DNA of 64,000 bases. Origin: Chthonomonadia bacterium (GTDB taxonomy: Bacteria > Armatimonadota > HRBIN16). Positions 32,060-39,842 of the stretch are shown piece by piece; the stretch's first letter is position 1, and every line of letters starts with the position of its first letter. A program made the position numbers and the translations under genes. The stretch is taken from NCBI GenBank assembly GCA_013314755.1, contig JABUFA010000004.1, positions 62,001 through 126,000 of the forward strand. Reading direction: 5' to 3'. Under the pieces are notes generated by a model. It made no database searches. It saw nothing but the letters and a program-made list of their open reading frames with translations, and was not told the DNA's origin.

Positions 32060-34573
32060 TCATCCATCCTGCTCCATATCCCACACACACCGAAAGCCGA
32101 TGGTGGAACATCGGTCCAGCCCGGCGTACAGCAGGATGAATTTGGCGTGGGTATCTGCGGGTTGCCTGCCGCCCGGGAAATACCAGATGGACCCCTGCGC
32201 CTGATACCGACTGCCCCCGCGCAGGATGACAAAGCGGGTGTGTCCGTCGTCGCGCACTCCTTCTGTCCATTCCCACACGGTTCCCCACTGCATCTTATCT
32301 CCCATCTGCTGGACAGCGTGCTGCCATTCCCACTCGTCGGGCAGGCGACCACCAGCCCATTCCGCGTAGGCGCGTGCATCGCTGATGTCCACATACACCA
32401 CCGGCTCGTTCTGCAGGGCAGGTGGGCATCGCCTGCCTCCCCAGTGCTTCAGGAAGTTTGTGGGTTCCGAAGGGGTGTAACCAGTGGCGTCCAGGAACGC
32501 CTGAAACTGCGCGTTGGTCACAGGGGATGGCATCACGCGGAAAGGCTTCAGCTGTCGGGTCACGCGGTGCTCCATCTGTTCATGGAACGGATTGCCGGTC
32601 AGGAAGCGCGCCCATCTGTCGCTCGGCGTGTCCGGGTCGGGGTAGCAACCGCACTCGCGGCGCTGGTGCCTGACGATGAACGTGAAGGTTCCCCCTGCGA
32701 CCGGTAATGAGTCCTGCGGAGCGGGCACGGCACGGTGACGGCGCGGCGGGGTGTGCGGTTCCACAACGGACAATGCGTGCACATGTCCATCACGTTCGGG
32801 AGGCTGGCGGTCGGTATGGTGCAGATGTCCCTGGTGTTCCAGCAGGCGGCGCAGTTCTCCCCTGGGTGCGCTGTCGTGCAGTGCCAGCACCGCGCCAAAG
32901 CGCTCCACCGGCAGTTCCACCTGCCATCTGCCCTCACGCCGGACGGGGCGTAACGGCTCACCGCGCCACAGGTCGTACCAGTGCCAGCCTTCTCCACGCA
33001 ATGGCGGCGGAATGCTGAGAGCCGTTATGGAGGTGCTACCTTCCTGTCGGTACAGCGTCCAAAGCCAGCGGTGAGGCTCGCGCCAGCAGGACGCCAGCGC
33101 ACCGTGTGTCCCTGTGGGGTAGCAGGGTAGCCACTCTGCCCCTGTGAACATGTCCGCGAAGGCACGCCACACCGGAGCCATCCTGCGCAGTGTTACTCGG
33201 TCCTCCCAGCGCCAGGGATTCCACGTGCCGAAAACGTTCTCCCAGACGAGCATTCCGCTGCCGTTCAGCCATGCGGAAGCAAGCTCGTGGGTATGGTCGG
33301 TATCCCAGCGGCGGATCTGGTGCTGCATGTGGCGAGGCTCTATCCATTTGAGGTGCAGAACGCCGATGTTCTCCCATGCCTGAAGCCACTGTGCCCATGA
33401 AGCATTGCACTGCTCCATTTCGTGGATGGCGGGATGTCCTTCGGGTTCAAAGGCAACGCCCTTTCGGCGGCGGTCAACGCGCTGGCGAAGCTGGGGCGGC
33501 GCTTCTACCATTGTGTCCAGAAAGATACCGTCCGCTCCAATCTGCGCCACCATCTCGGCAAGCGCGTCGGCGTCGGGTTTACCTTCCCGGCGCGTGCCCA
33601 CATCCCACGGCATGTACGGGATGAACACCCGGACGTTGTGACGGTGGAACTGCTCCACCACCCGGCGTACTCCCGGCAGTCCACCCGGCATATCGCGCCA
33701 GAAGTCAAACTGGTTGCGCTCGTCCGCTCCGATGCGCGGATAGGCATGCCAGAGCACCACCGCATCGTAGCCACCGAACTCCCGCTGGGCATCCGCCAGC
33801 AGTTCATCCACCCGGTAGCGGTTGCGTGTGGCATCCCAGAAGACGCTATCGTAGATGAACAGAAAGCCGCACACGAAACACCGCTGTGTCCACAGCAGGT
33901 CGCGGCGGGTGTACAGCGAGTCGTCAAATCCGAGATGCTTACGTTTGGGCCGGGCGGACATTCGGCGTTTGCGCTCGGAGCTGGAGGGATATTGCAGGCT
34001 GAGGACACGCAGGAGCAGGCTACCCGGTGCTGGGTCTACGGTGGCATCCTGCCCCACAATCGGGCGTGCCCAGGCGCGCGACACATCAAAGGAGGGCACT
34101 TTTGCTTCTAACCGAAAGGCGTGCCAGCGCCCGTCGGCTGGGATGTTTGCTTGCGCGACGGCGGAAGACCATCCAACCCACGCGCCGCCGGCTCCCTGTG
34201 CCCTGTCGCACCAGTCGAAGGCGAGCAGTAAGGGCGCACTGCCCGAAAGTCGCTTCGCTTCGCCTGTTACCAGCACCGTCTCGCCCGGTTGAAGGTCCAA
34301 CAGCCACGCCTCTTCGCGCCCCAGTCGCACCCATGCCCGAACGCCGTCATACTGCAGGCGGATATTCCAGTGGCGGGCGTCGTGCAGATGCTCGCGCACC
34401 CAGCGGCGATACTGCTCTGCCTGTTCCAGCCACTGTTCCCACCGTTCGGGGCTTTCGGGAGGGGCGATGTAGTGTGCGTTCATACGCAGGAGGTTCCACG
34501 CAGGCAGGTTTGCCTCCCAGCTGCACCCTTCGCCGGGCGTCCACAGCGATTTATAGCCGAACAGCGTCTGCAC
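32060..34573 (-). CDS. TIM-barrel hydrolase-like protein fused to an FGE/sulfatase-modifying-factor-like domain
   Basis: About 837 residues. The middle part has TIM-barrel strands and acidic ends (GYDAVVLWHAYPRIGAD, NVRVFIPYMPWDVGTR, QIGADGIFLDTMVEAPP), as in alpha-amylase/GH36-like glycoside hydrolases. The last 180 residues are an FGE-sulfatase domain: SPVTNAQFQAFLDATGY, YVDISDARAYAEWAGGRLPDE, WEWTEGVRDD, FVILRGGS and IGFRCVWD. The cysteine pair used by true formylglycine-generating enzymes is not evident (only DRCSTIGFRC), so this domain may bind rather than oxidise. The start is uncertain: GTG 34571-34573 leaves room for the divergent argD promoter; ATG 34643-34645 and ATG 34481-34483 are alternatives. 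No signal peptide is obvious. Confidence 0.7.
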   Translation of the reverse strand: MQTLFGYKSLWTPGEGCSWEANLPAWNLLRMNAHYIAPPESPERWEQWLEQAEQYRRWVREHLHDARHWNIRLQYDGVRAWVRLGREEAWLLDLQPGETVLVTGEAKRLSGSAPLLLAFDWCDRAQGAGGAWVGWSSAVAQANIPADGRWHAFRLEAKVPSFDVSRAWARPIVGQDATVDPAPGSLLLRVLSLQYPSSSERKRRMSARPKRKHLGFDDSLYTRRDLLWTQRCFVCGFLFIYDSVFWDATRNRYRVDELLADAQREFGGYDAVVLWHAYPRIGADERNQFDFWRDMPGGLPGVRRVVEQFHRHNVRVFIPYMPWDVGTRREGKPDADALAEMVAQIGADGIFLDTMVEAPPQLRQRVDRRRKGVAFEPEGHPAIHEMEQCNASWAQWLQAWENIGVLHLKWIEPRHMQHQIRRWDTDHTHELASAWLNGSGMLVWENVFGTWNPWRWEDRVTLRRMAPVWRAFADMFTGAEWLPCYPTGTHGALASCWREPHRWLWTLYRQEGSTSITALSIPPPLRGEGWHWYDLWRGEPLRPVRREGRWQVELPVERFGAVLALHDSAPRGELRRLLEHQGHLHHTDRQPPERDGHVHALSVVEPHTPPRRHRAVPAPQDSLPVAGGTFTFIVRHQRRECGCYPDPDTPSDRWARFLTGNPFHEQMEHRVTRQLKPFRVMPSPVTNAQFQAFLDATGYTPSEPTNFLKHWGGRRCPPALQNEPVVYVDISDARAYAEWAGGRLPDEWEWQHAVQQMGDKMQWGTVWEWTEGVRDDGHTRFVILRGGSRYQAQGSIWYFPGGRQPADTHAKFILLYAGLDRCSTIGFRCVWDMEQDG

Positions 34574-34607
34574 ACTGCCTGATTCGGCGCTGCGGGGTGC
34601 GTTCTCC

Positions 34608-34637
34608 TTGCCCGAACCGTACGAAATGCGATACCAT
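34608..34637 (+). promoter_or_regulatory. candidate promoter of argD-radA
   Basis: TTGCCC at 34608-34613, 18-nt spacer, TACCAT at 34632-34637. Each box matches the consensus at four of six positions. The downstream leader is about 18 nt with an AGGGGAGG ribosome site. Confidence 0.3.
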
Positions 34638-34661
34638 AATGACATCAGGGGAGGTGAACCA

Positions 34662-35885
34662 ATGGAGAAGACGAGTCTTCTGGAAGAACTGATGCAGATG
34701 GATGAGCAGTACGTCGTGCCCACCTATGCGCGTCAGCCGGTGGTGTTTGTGAAGGGATGCGGTGCGCGTCTGTGGGATGCCGATGGAAGGGAATATATTG
34801 ACCTGCTCGGCGGGATTGCGGTGGATGCGGTTGGGCACTGCCATCCGCGGGTGGTGCGTGCCATCCAGCAGCAGGCGGAGAAGCTTCTGCATGTCAGCAA
34901 CCTGTTCTACACCGAACCGCCGTTCCGCTTAGCACAGAAGCTCACTACCGTTGCGGGCATGGACAGGGTGTTTTTCTGCAACAGCGGTGCGGAGGCGAAC
35001 GAGTGCGCGCTTAAAATCGCCCGCAAGTGGGGCAAGCGCAGACAGCCGCACTCGGAGGAGATTGTGGCGGTGGAGGGTGCGTTTCACGGCAGGTTGTTCG
35101 GCACGTTGTCGGTGACGGCGCAGGCGAAGTACCAGAAGCCCTTCGAGCCGCTGGTGCCCGGCGTGCGTATTGTAAAGCGCAACGATATTCAGGGTTTGCA
35201 GGAAGCGATTACTGGCAGAACCTGTGGAGTGATACTGGAGCCGATTCAGGGCGAAAGCGGGGTGCATCCGCTGGATGTTGAGTTCATCCGTGAGGCGCGG
35301 AAACTGTGCGATGAGCACGGCGCCCTGCTTATCTTTGACGAGGTGCAGACGGGCATGGGGCGCACGGGGACATGGTTCATGTGGCAGGAGATAGGTGTCA
35401 AGCCCGACATTCTGACCACAGCCAAAGCGCTGGGCGGCGGCTTGCCCATCGGTGCGTGCATGGCTTGTGGCGAGGCGGCGGAGGTGCTGGACAGAGGCGA
35501 CCACGGTTCGACCTTCGGTGGTGGACCGGTGGTGACCGCCGCCGCGCTGGCGACGATTGAAGCCATAGAGGAGGAGAATCTGCTGGAAAACGCCCGCGTG
35601 ATGGGAAACTACCTGCGTGAGCGCATTGCTGAGTGGCGCAAGAAGTACCCTGTGACGGAGATTCGCGGTGCAGGGCTGATGATAGGGTTTGACATTGAGG
35701 TGCCGGTGGCGCGGCAGGTGGTTCCGGAGGGACTGGCGCAGGGGGTGGTGGTGAACGCAACAGGCGATAACACCATCCGATTACTGCCCCCGCTGAACCT
35801 GTCGCGCGAAGAGGCAGACGAGGGACTGCGCCGGCTGGAAATCGCGCTGGAGCACGCCCTGCAGAAGTACCGGGAGACAGAGTAA
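34662..35885 (+). CDS. argD: class III aminotransferase, acetylornithine aminotransferase-like
   Basis: 407 residues. PLP-binding Lys255 sits in TTAKALGGGLPIGA, Asp226 in LIFDEVQTGMGRTG, and the phosphate-binding NSGAEANECALKIAR is present. Overall length and the FHGRLFGTLS segment fit ArgD (arginine synthesis; N-acetylornithine to the semialdehyde) or its close relatives acting on 4-aminobutyrate or ornithine. No other arginine gene is nearby, so the substrate is assigned by similarity only. ATG 34662 follows AGGGGAGGTG. radA starts 2 nt after its stop, so the two are co-transcribed. Confidence 0.82.
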   Translation: MEKTSLLEELMQMDEQYVVPTYARQPVVFVKGCGARLWDADGREYIDLLGGIAVDAVGHCHPRVVRAIQQQAEKLLHVSNLFYTEPPFRLAQKLTTVAGMDRVFFCNSGAEANECALKIARKWGKRRQPHSEEIVAVEGAFHGRLFGTLSVTAQAKYQKPFEPLVPGVRIVKRNDIQGLQEAITGRTCGVILEPIQGESGVHPLDVEFIREARKLCDEHGALLIFDEVQTGMGRTGTWFMWQEIGVKPDILTTAKALGGGLPIGACMACGEAAEVLDRGDHGSTFGGGPVVTAAALATIEAIEEENLLENARVMGNYLRERIAEWRKKYPVTEIRGAGLMIGFDIEVPVARQVVPEGLAQGVVVNATGDNTIRLLPPLNLSREEADEGLRRLEIALEHALQKYRETE

Positions 35886-35887
35886 AC

Positions 35888-37258
35888 ATGTCCAGAGCCA
35901 GCTCGCGTTTCGTTTGCCAGCAGTGCGGGTATGAATCCCCGAAGTGGCTGGGTCGCTGTCCCGAATGCGGGGAGTGGAACAGCCTGGTGGAGGAGGTTGT
36001 TGCTCCCCAGCCGAAGCGCCAGCCTGCGGCAAAGGTATCCGTGACGGGCGTACAGCCTGTACGGCTCTCGGAGGTGTCTACTGAATCGCTGCCGCGACTG
36101 CATACCGGCATGGAGGAGCTGGACCGGGTGCTGGGTGGTGGGATTGTGCCCGGTTCGCTGGTTCTGCTGGGCGGTGACCCGGGCGTGGGCAAGTCCACCC
36201 TGCTTACTCAGGTGGCGGATGTGCTCAGTGTGGAGCATCCGGTGCTGTACGTGTCGGGAGAGGAGAGCGCGCATCAGATTAAACTTCGTGCGAAGCGGCT
36301 GGGCGTGACCGGGCAGAACCTGTACGTGCTGGCGGAGACGAACGTGGAGACCATTCTGGCGCATATCAACGCGCTTCAGCCGGTGCTGGCAGTGGTGGAC
36401 TCGGTGCAGACCACGCAGACGAATCTGCTGGAGAGTGCACCGGGCACGGTGGCGCAGGTGAGGGCGTGCGGGGTGGCGCTTCAGCGCGTTGCGAAAGAGC
36501 AGAACATCGCCATCTTTCTGGTGGGGCACGTGACCAAAGAGGGCGCACTAGCAGGACCGAAGGCGCTGGAGCATCTGGTAGATACCGTGCTGACTTTTGA
36601 GGGTGATCCGCATCTGAACTATCGCATCCTGCGCGCCACCAAGAACCGTTTCGGCAGTACCGACGAGGTGGCGCTGTTCGAGATGCGCGAGCAGGGGCTG
36701 GTGCCGGTACAAAACCCCTCGGAATGGCTGTTGTCCGAACGCGCGTTGCACAGCCCCGGCTCGGTGGTGACCGCCATCATGGAGGGCACGCGCCCCCTGC
36801 TGGTAGAGGTGCAGGCGCTGGTGACCCATTCCTACCTCAGCCAACCTCGTCGCCAGGTGACCGGGCTGGATTACAATCGGGTGAACATGGTACTGGCGGT
36901 GCTGGAGAAGCGAGCGGGCATGCGCCTGAGCGACAAGGACGTGTTCGTGAACGCGGCGGGAGGCATCTTCGTGCGTGAACCTGCGGCGGACCTGGCGGTT
37001 GCGCTGGCGGTGGTCAGCAGTCTCAAGGATAAGCCCCTGCCCGCCGACATGGTGGTGTTCGGGGAGCTGGGTTTAGGTGGCGAGGTGCGTTCGGTGGTGC
37101 ATACCGAACAGCGGGTACGCGAGGCAGGGCGATTGGGCTTTTCGCGGGTGATGCTCGCGCGGCGGGACGCCCGGGCACTGCGGGCACGTGGGGTGGAGAT
37201 AGCGCTGGACCCCGCCTATACCATCCGCGACGCGATTGGGGTTGTGACGGAAGGGTAG
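35888..37258 (+). CDS. radA: DNA repair protein RadA
   Basis: 456 residues in the usual order: N-terminal zinc finger (Cys10, Cys13, Cys24, Cys27), RecA-like ATPase with Walker A GGDPGVGKST (95-104), the RadA-specific KNRFG motif (252-256), and a C-terminal Lon-protease-like domain. RadA is a branch-migration helicase that helps RecA-dependent recombination. It follows argD by 2 nt and is closed by a hairpin at 37270-37294. Confidence 0.96.
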   Translation: MSRASSRFVCQQCGYESPKWLGRCPECGEWNSLVEEVVAPQPKRQPAAKVSVTGVQPVRLSEVSTESLPRLHTGMEELDRVLGGGIVPGSLVLLGGDPGVGKSTLLTQVADVLSVEHPVLYVSGEESAHQIKLRAKRLGVTGQNLYVLAETNVETILAHINALQPVLAVVDSVQTTQTNLLESAPGTVAQVRACGVALQRVAKEQNIAIFLVGHVTKEGALAGPKALEHLVDTVLTFEGDPHLNYRILRATKNRFGSTDEVALFEMREQGLVPVQNPSEWLLSERALHSPGSVVTAIMEGTRPLLVEVQALVTHSYLSQPRRQVTGLDYNRVNMVLAVLEKRAGMRLSDKDVFVNAAGGIFVREPAADLAVALAVVSSLKDKPLPADMVVFGELGLGGEVRSVVHTEQRVREAGRLGFSRVMLARRDARALRARGVEIALDPAYTIRDAIGVVTEG

Positions 37259-37269
37259 CGTAGAATCTA

Positions 37270-37294
37270 AGGGCACAGGTTTGCCCTGTGCCCT
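37270..37294. terminator. GC-rich hairpin between radA and the pseudopilin gene
   Basis: 10-bp perfect stem AGGGCACAGG and its complement around TTTGC, between two convergent stop codons. No T tract. Confidence 0.55.
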
Positions 37295-37314
37295 CAGCGT
37301 TCCCGATGTCTTAA

Positions 37315-38115
37315 TCAGCGCAGAGAGCGCGGAGTGTCAGTGCACTGTCCCGCGCGCCGCAGGTCGTAGTTGCAGTTGGGGTCTATCACGATGCCCCAGA
37401 GTTCGTACGAGCCACCGTAAGGTCCACCAGCAACCAGCCACTCGTCCCGCTTGCGTCCCTTAATGGGGTCGGTTGGGGTGGTGGGGTTGGGGTTGCGTCG
37501 TGCACGCACCACCTTAGCGTGTCCATCGGCATAGGCACAGTTGACCATTTCGTTGTGACGCGGCGCTATTGGGCTGTAGAACTGCACGTTCAGCCAACCA
37601 TCGTAGAATGCGCTGGTCTCGGCGGGGTACTGCAGCTCCGCCATGCGAATCGGTGCCACAGCGGTGTTGCTGCCCAGGGGCGCGCCCCAGTTGCCATCCT
37701 CGAACAGCGCGTAGTTGCCGTTGTAGGAGGCGTAGCGGAAGTTACCCGGCGTGGTCAGTGCGCCGCCGGTCAATACCTGTATCATGCCGGGCCAGTCGAT
37801 CTCTGTCGGGTTGGAAGCACAGCGCAGAATATCCGCGTTTTTCACGTAGGGCACATGCGCATCGTAGAAGCTGAACCACACGTTGGGCGCGACAAAGTAC
37901 AGGTTCATCGCGTAGGTTTCGTCGTAATCCTGCGCGTACATCTGCACCGCCAGCGCGATTTGCTTGGTGTTGCTCAAGCACGAGGTCGCACGTGCCTTCT
38001 CGCGTGCCTGCGCGAACACCGGGAACAGGATGGCAGCCAATATCGCGATTATCGCGATGACAACGAGCAGTTCGATCAGCGTGAACGCTCGTCGGCTGGT
38101 GGGATGGATTTGCAT
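37315..38115 (-). CDS. DUF1559 / type II pseudopilin-like protein with H-x9-DG motif
   Basis: 266 residues. The N-terminus [16 protein letters not shown] is a class III prepilin signal with the conserved Glu at position 5 of the mature chain; position -1 is Ala rather than the usual Gly. After the hydrophobic helix comes [12 protein letters not shown] and [20 protein letters not shown], then a beta-rich head, and the [16 protein letters not shown] segment that gives the H-x9-DG motif. These proteins are highly expanded in Planctomycetes and Armatimonadota; function is largely unknown (secretion pseudopilus or surface fibre). A consensus promoter and a GAGGAGGG ribosome site precede it. Confidence 0.9.
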   Translation of the reverse strand: MQIHPTSRRAFTLIELLVVIAIIAILAAILFPVFAQAREKARATSCLSNTKQIALAVQMYAQDYDETYAMNLYFVAPNVWFSFYDAHVPYVKNADILRCASNPTEIDWPGMIQVLTGGALTTPGNFRYASYNGNYALFEDGNWGAPLGSNTAVAPIRMAELQYPAETSAFYDGWLNVQFYSPIAPRHNEMVNCAYADGHAKVVRARRNPNPTTPTDPIKGRKRDEWLVAGGPYGGSYELWGIVIDPNCNYDLRRAGQCTDTPRSLR

Positions 38116-38141
38116 CGAAGACCCTCCTCTTGGATTGTTTT

Positions 38142-38158
38142 GCCGAGGCTCACTCGGC
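38142..38158 (-). other. hairpin in the 5' leader of the pseudopilin gene
   Basis: A 6-bp stem, GCCGAG with its complement, around a 5-nt loop, lying in the roughly 60-nt leader between the promoter and the ribosome site. It may stabilise the mRNA. A regulatory role is speculative. Confidence 0.3.
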
Positions 38159-38180
38159 TCCGTTGTTTCCTCATCACTTT

Positions 38181-38209
38181 ATCATAGAATGATTAAACGT
38201 ATATGTCAA
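38181..38209 (-). promoter_or_regulatory. consensus sigma-70-type promoter of the pseudopilin gene
   Basis: Minus strand TTGACA (complement of 38204-38209; six of six), 17-nt spacer, TATGAT (complement of 38181-38186; five of six). The best promoter match in the window, which suggests high expression. Confidence 0.7.
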
Positions 38210-38243
38210 TACTTTGCGTGCACAGGTGTATGAATCTGGTATT

Positions 38244-39731
38244 CTAACTGGAGGGACGGTTTGGCATGGGACGAACTCCCGAGAGTGCCCGCTGCCAGCG
38301 TTCCCGACCGAAATAGGCGAGGGGCTTTCGTTCCCACAGGGTGCCGCAGATGACCAGGTAAAGGATGGCGTAGATGATGACCACAGCCAGAAGTTTACCT
38401 GTAGAGTCGAGCGGTATCAACGGGGTGAGCAGTGCGGTAGCTAGGGCGGAGAGGATCGAAGGTATCCAGCCTCTGGTGACTGCCTGGAGAACTTCGGACA
38501 TATTGAACACGCCGTATACCCTGAGCCCTGCCAGCATCAACAGCCCGCGCGTGTACATGGCGATGGTGAAGCACTTGGCAACGGAGAGAGCATCCCATTC
38601 GCCCGCGCTCCAGACCAATCCGGCTCCTGCTACCGCAAGCCCCGCCCATGTGGGGTACACAGCCAGCTGGGGGCGGCGTGTTGCCCAGTAGAAACTGCTG
38701 AGAATACCTCCCGCCAGTGAATAAGCCAGCGCATAGCACGCCAGCCATTGGAGCACGGGGACCGAGGGTGACCACTTCGCGCCGAACAGGGTATGCACGA
38801 ACAGCGCGGCATGAAATATCAGGAAGAAGTATATCGGTGAAAGCACAAACGAAAGGGTGCGCAAAGCCTTCAACAGCACCGCCTTCTGTTGTTCCAGGTT
38901 TGACAGGGCGGATAGTACGGGAAGAAGCACCCGGTTAGCCTGCAGGACGAAGTAGCCTACGGGCACACTGATCCAGTTGTAGGGCAGGGCGTAGAATCCC
39001 AGCATCCGCGCACCTTGCCAGCGTGCCAGATAGGCATTGTCGGTGTTCAGGAGAAGGAAGGCACTGATACGCTCGATGACGATCCACCTGCTGTAGCGAA
39101 ACAGGGCACGTAACAGATGCCAGTCCACCCCTCCGCTTGGTCGCCATCGGCTGAGTATCCACACGCTGAGGGCAAGCACTGCCGAGCGGGTCAGGCTACC
39201 TCCGACGATACTCCACACCCCATAGCCCCAGTAAGCCATCAGCACCATAACCACTGCGCTGGCAACTGGTGCGGCGAACTCTACCATTGCCTGTGCCCGC
39301 CACCGCTGGGCTTTCTGCATCAGTGCAATCGGCACGGAAGCCGCTGCAGAGACCACCAGGTTGACTGCCAGCACCTGCAGAACCGGGGCTACCTGTGGCT
39401 GTCGGGCAATATGTGCTATAAAGCCTGCGCCGAGATACACGGCGGTTGCCAGCAGGGTAGCCGTGGTGAGTATGGCATAGAAGCTGGTGCTGGAGGCACG
39501 CTGGTTGCTGTCGGAGTGCACAATAAGCGCCTGGGTCAGCCCAAGGTCGGGTATCAGCTGGATGGCGTTAATCACTACCATCGCCGTGCTGAACAGACCA
39601 AAGTGTTCGGGGAGTAACAGCCTCGCCAGTATGACACTGCTAATCAGGGTAACCGCCCGCGCCCCGATGGAGCCGAGGGTCATCCACATCACGCCGCGTG
39701 CAAAGGTTTTTACGGCACTATCCGCTCGCAA
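38244..39731 (-). CDS. polysaccharide flippase (Wzx/MATE-like)
   Basis: 495 residues with about 14 hydrophobic helices. The opening FARGVMWMTLGSIGARAVTL followed by ARLLLPEHFGLFSTAMVV is the polysaccharide-biosynthesis (PST/Wzx) family start. It would flip lipid-linked glycan repeat units across the cytoplasmic membrane. The start is TTG 39729-39731, nine bases after GGAGG; ATG 39687-39689 (MWMTLGSIG region) is an alternative. It faces the putative hydrolase gene on the other strand, with a 14-bp palindrome between them. Confidence 0.86.
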   Translation of the reverse strand: MRADSAVKTFARGVMWMTLGSIGARAVTLISSVILARLLLPEHFGLFSTAMVVINAIQLIPDLGLTQALIVHSDSNQRASSTSFYAILTTATLLATAVYLGAGFIAHIARQPQVAPVLQVLAVNLVVSAAASVPIALMQKAQRWRAQAMVEFAAPVASAVVMVLMAYWGYGVWSIVGGSLTRSAVLALSVWILSRWRPSGGVDWHLLRALFRYSRWIVIERISAFLLLNTDNAYLARWQGARMLGFYALPYNWISVPVGYFVLQANRVLLPVLSALSNLEQQKAVLLKALRTLSFVLSPIYFFLIFHAALFVHTLFGAKWSPSVPVLQWLACYALAYSLAGGILSSFYWATRRPQLAVYPTWAGLAVAGAGLVWSAGEWDALSVAKCFTIAMYTRGLLMLAGLRVYGVFNMSEVLQAVTRGWIPSILSALATALLTPLIPLDSTGKLLAVVIIYAILYLVICGTLWERKPLAYFGRERWQRALSGVRPMPNRPSS

Positions 39732-39827
39732 GTTTACGAACCTCCAGCTGTGTTCTTGCCCCGATTTAGCAGATTACCAGAACCTGCGCTGTTTGTCCAT
39801 CCACACTGAGTTCATTCAGGGCTGGCT

Positions 39828-39841
39828 CCTATAATTATAGG
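39828..39841. promoter_or_regulatory. palindromic bidirectional -10 element
   Basis: CCTATAATTATAGG, a perfect 14-bp palindrome. It contains TATAAT on the plus strand (39830-39835) and on the minus strand (39834-39839). The plus-strand copy sits 7 nt before the ATG at 39843, the spacing of leaderless genes. Clear -35 boxes are not visible. Confidence 0.45.
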
Positions 39842-39842
39842 G

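Noticed and set aside
32060-32600. Functional formylglycine-generating enzyme
   Set aside because: Domain fold motifs are there, but the active-site cysteine pair is not evident and no sulfatase gene is nearby, so I call it FGE-like only.
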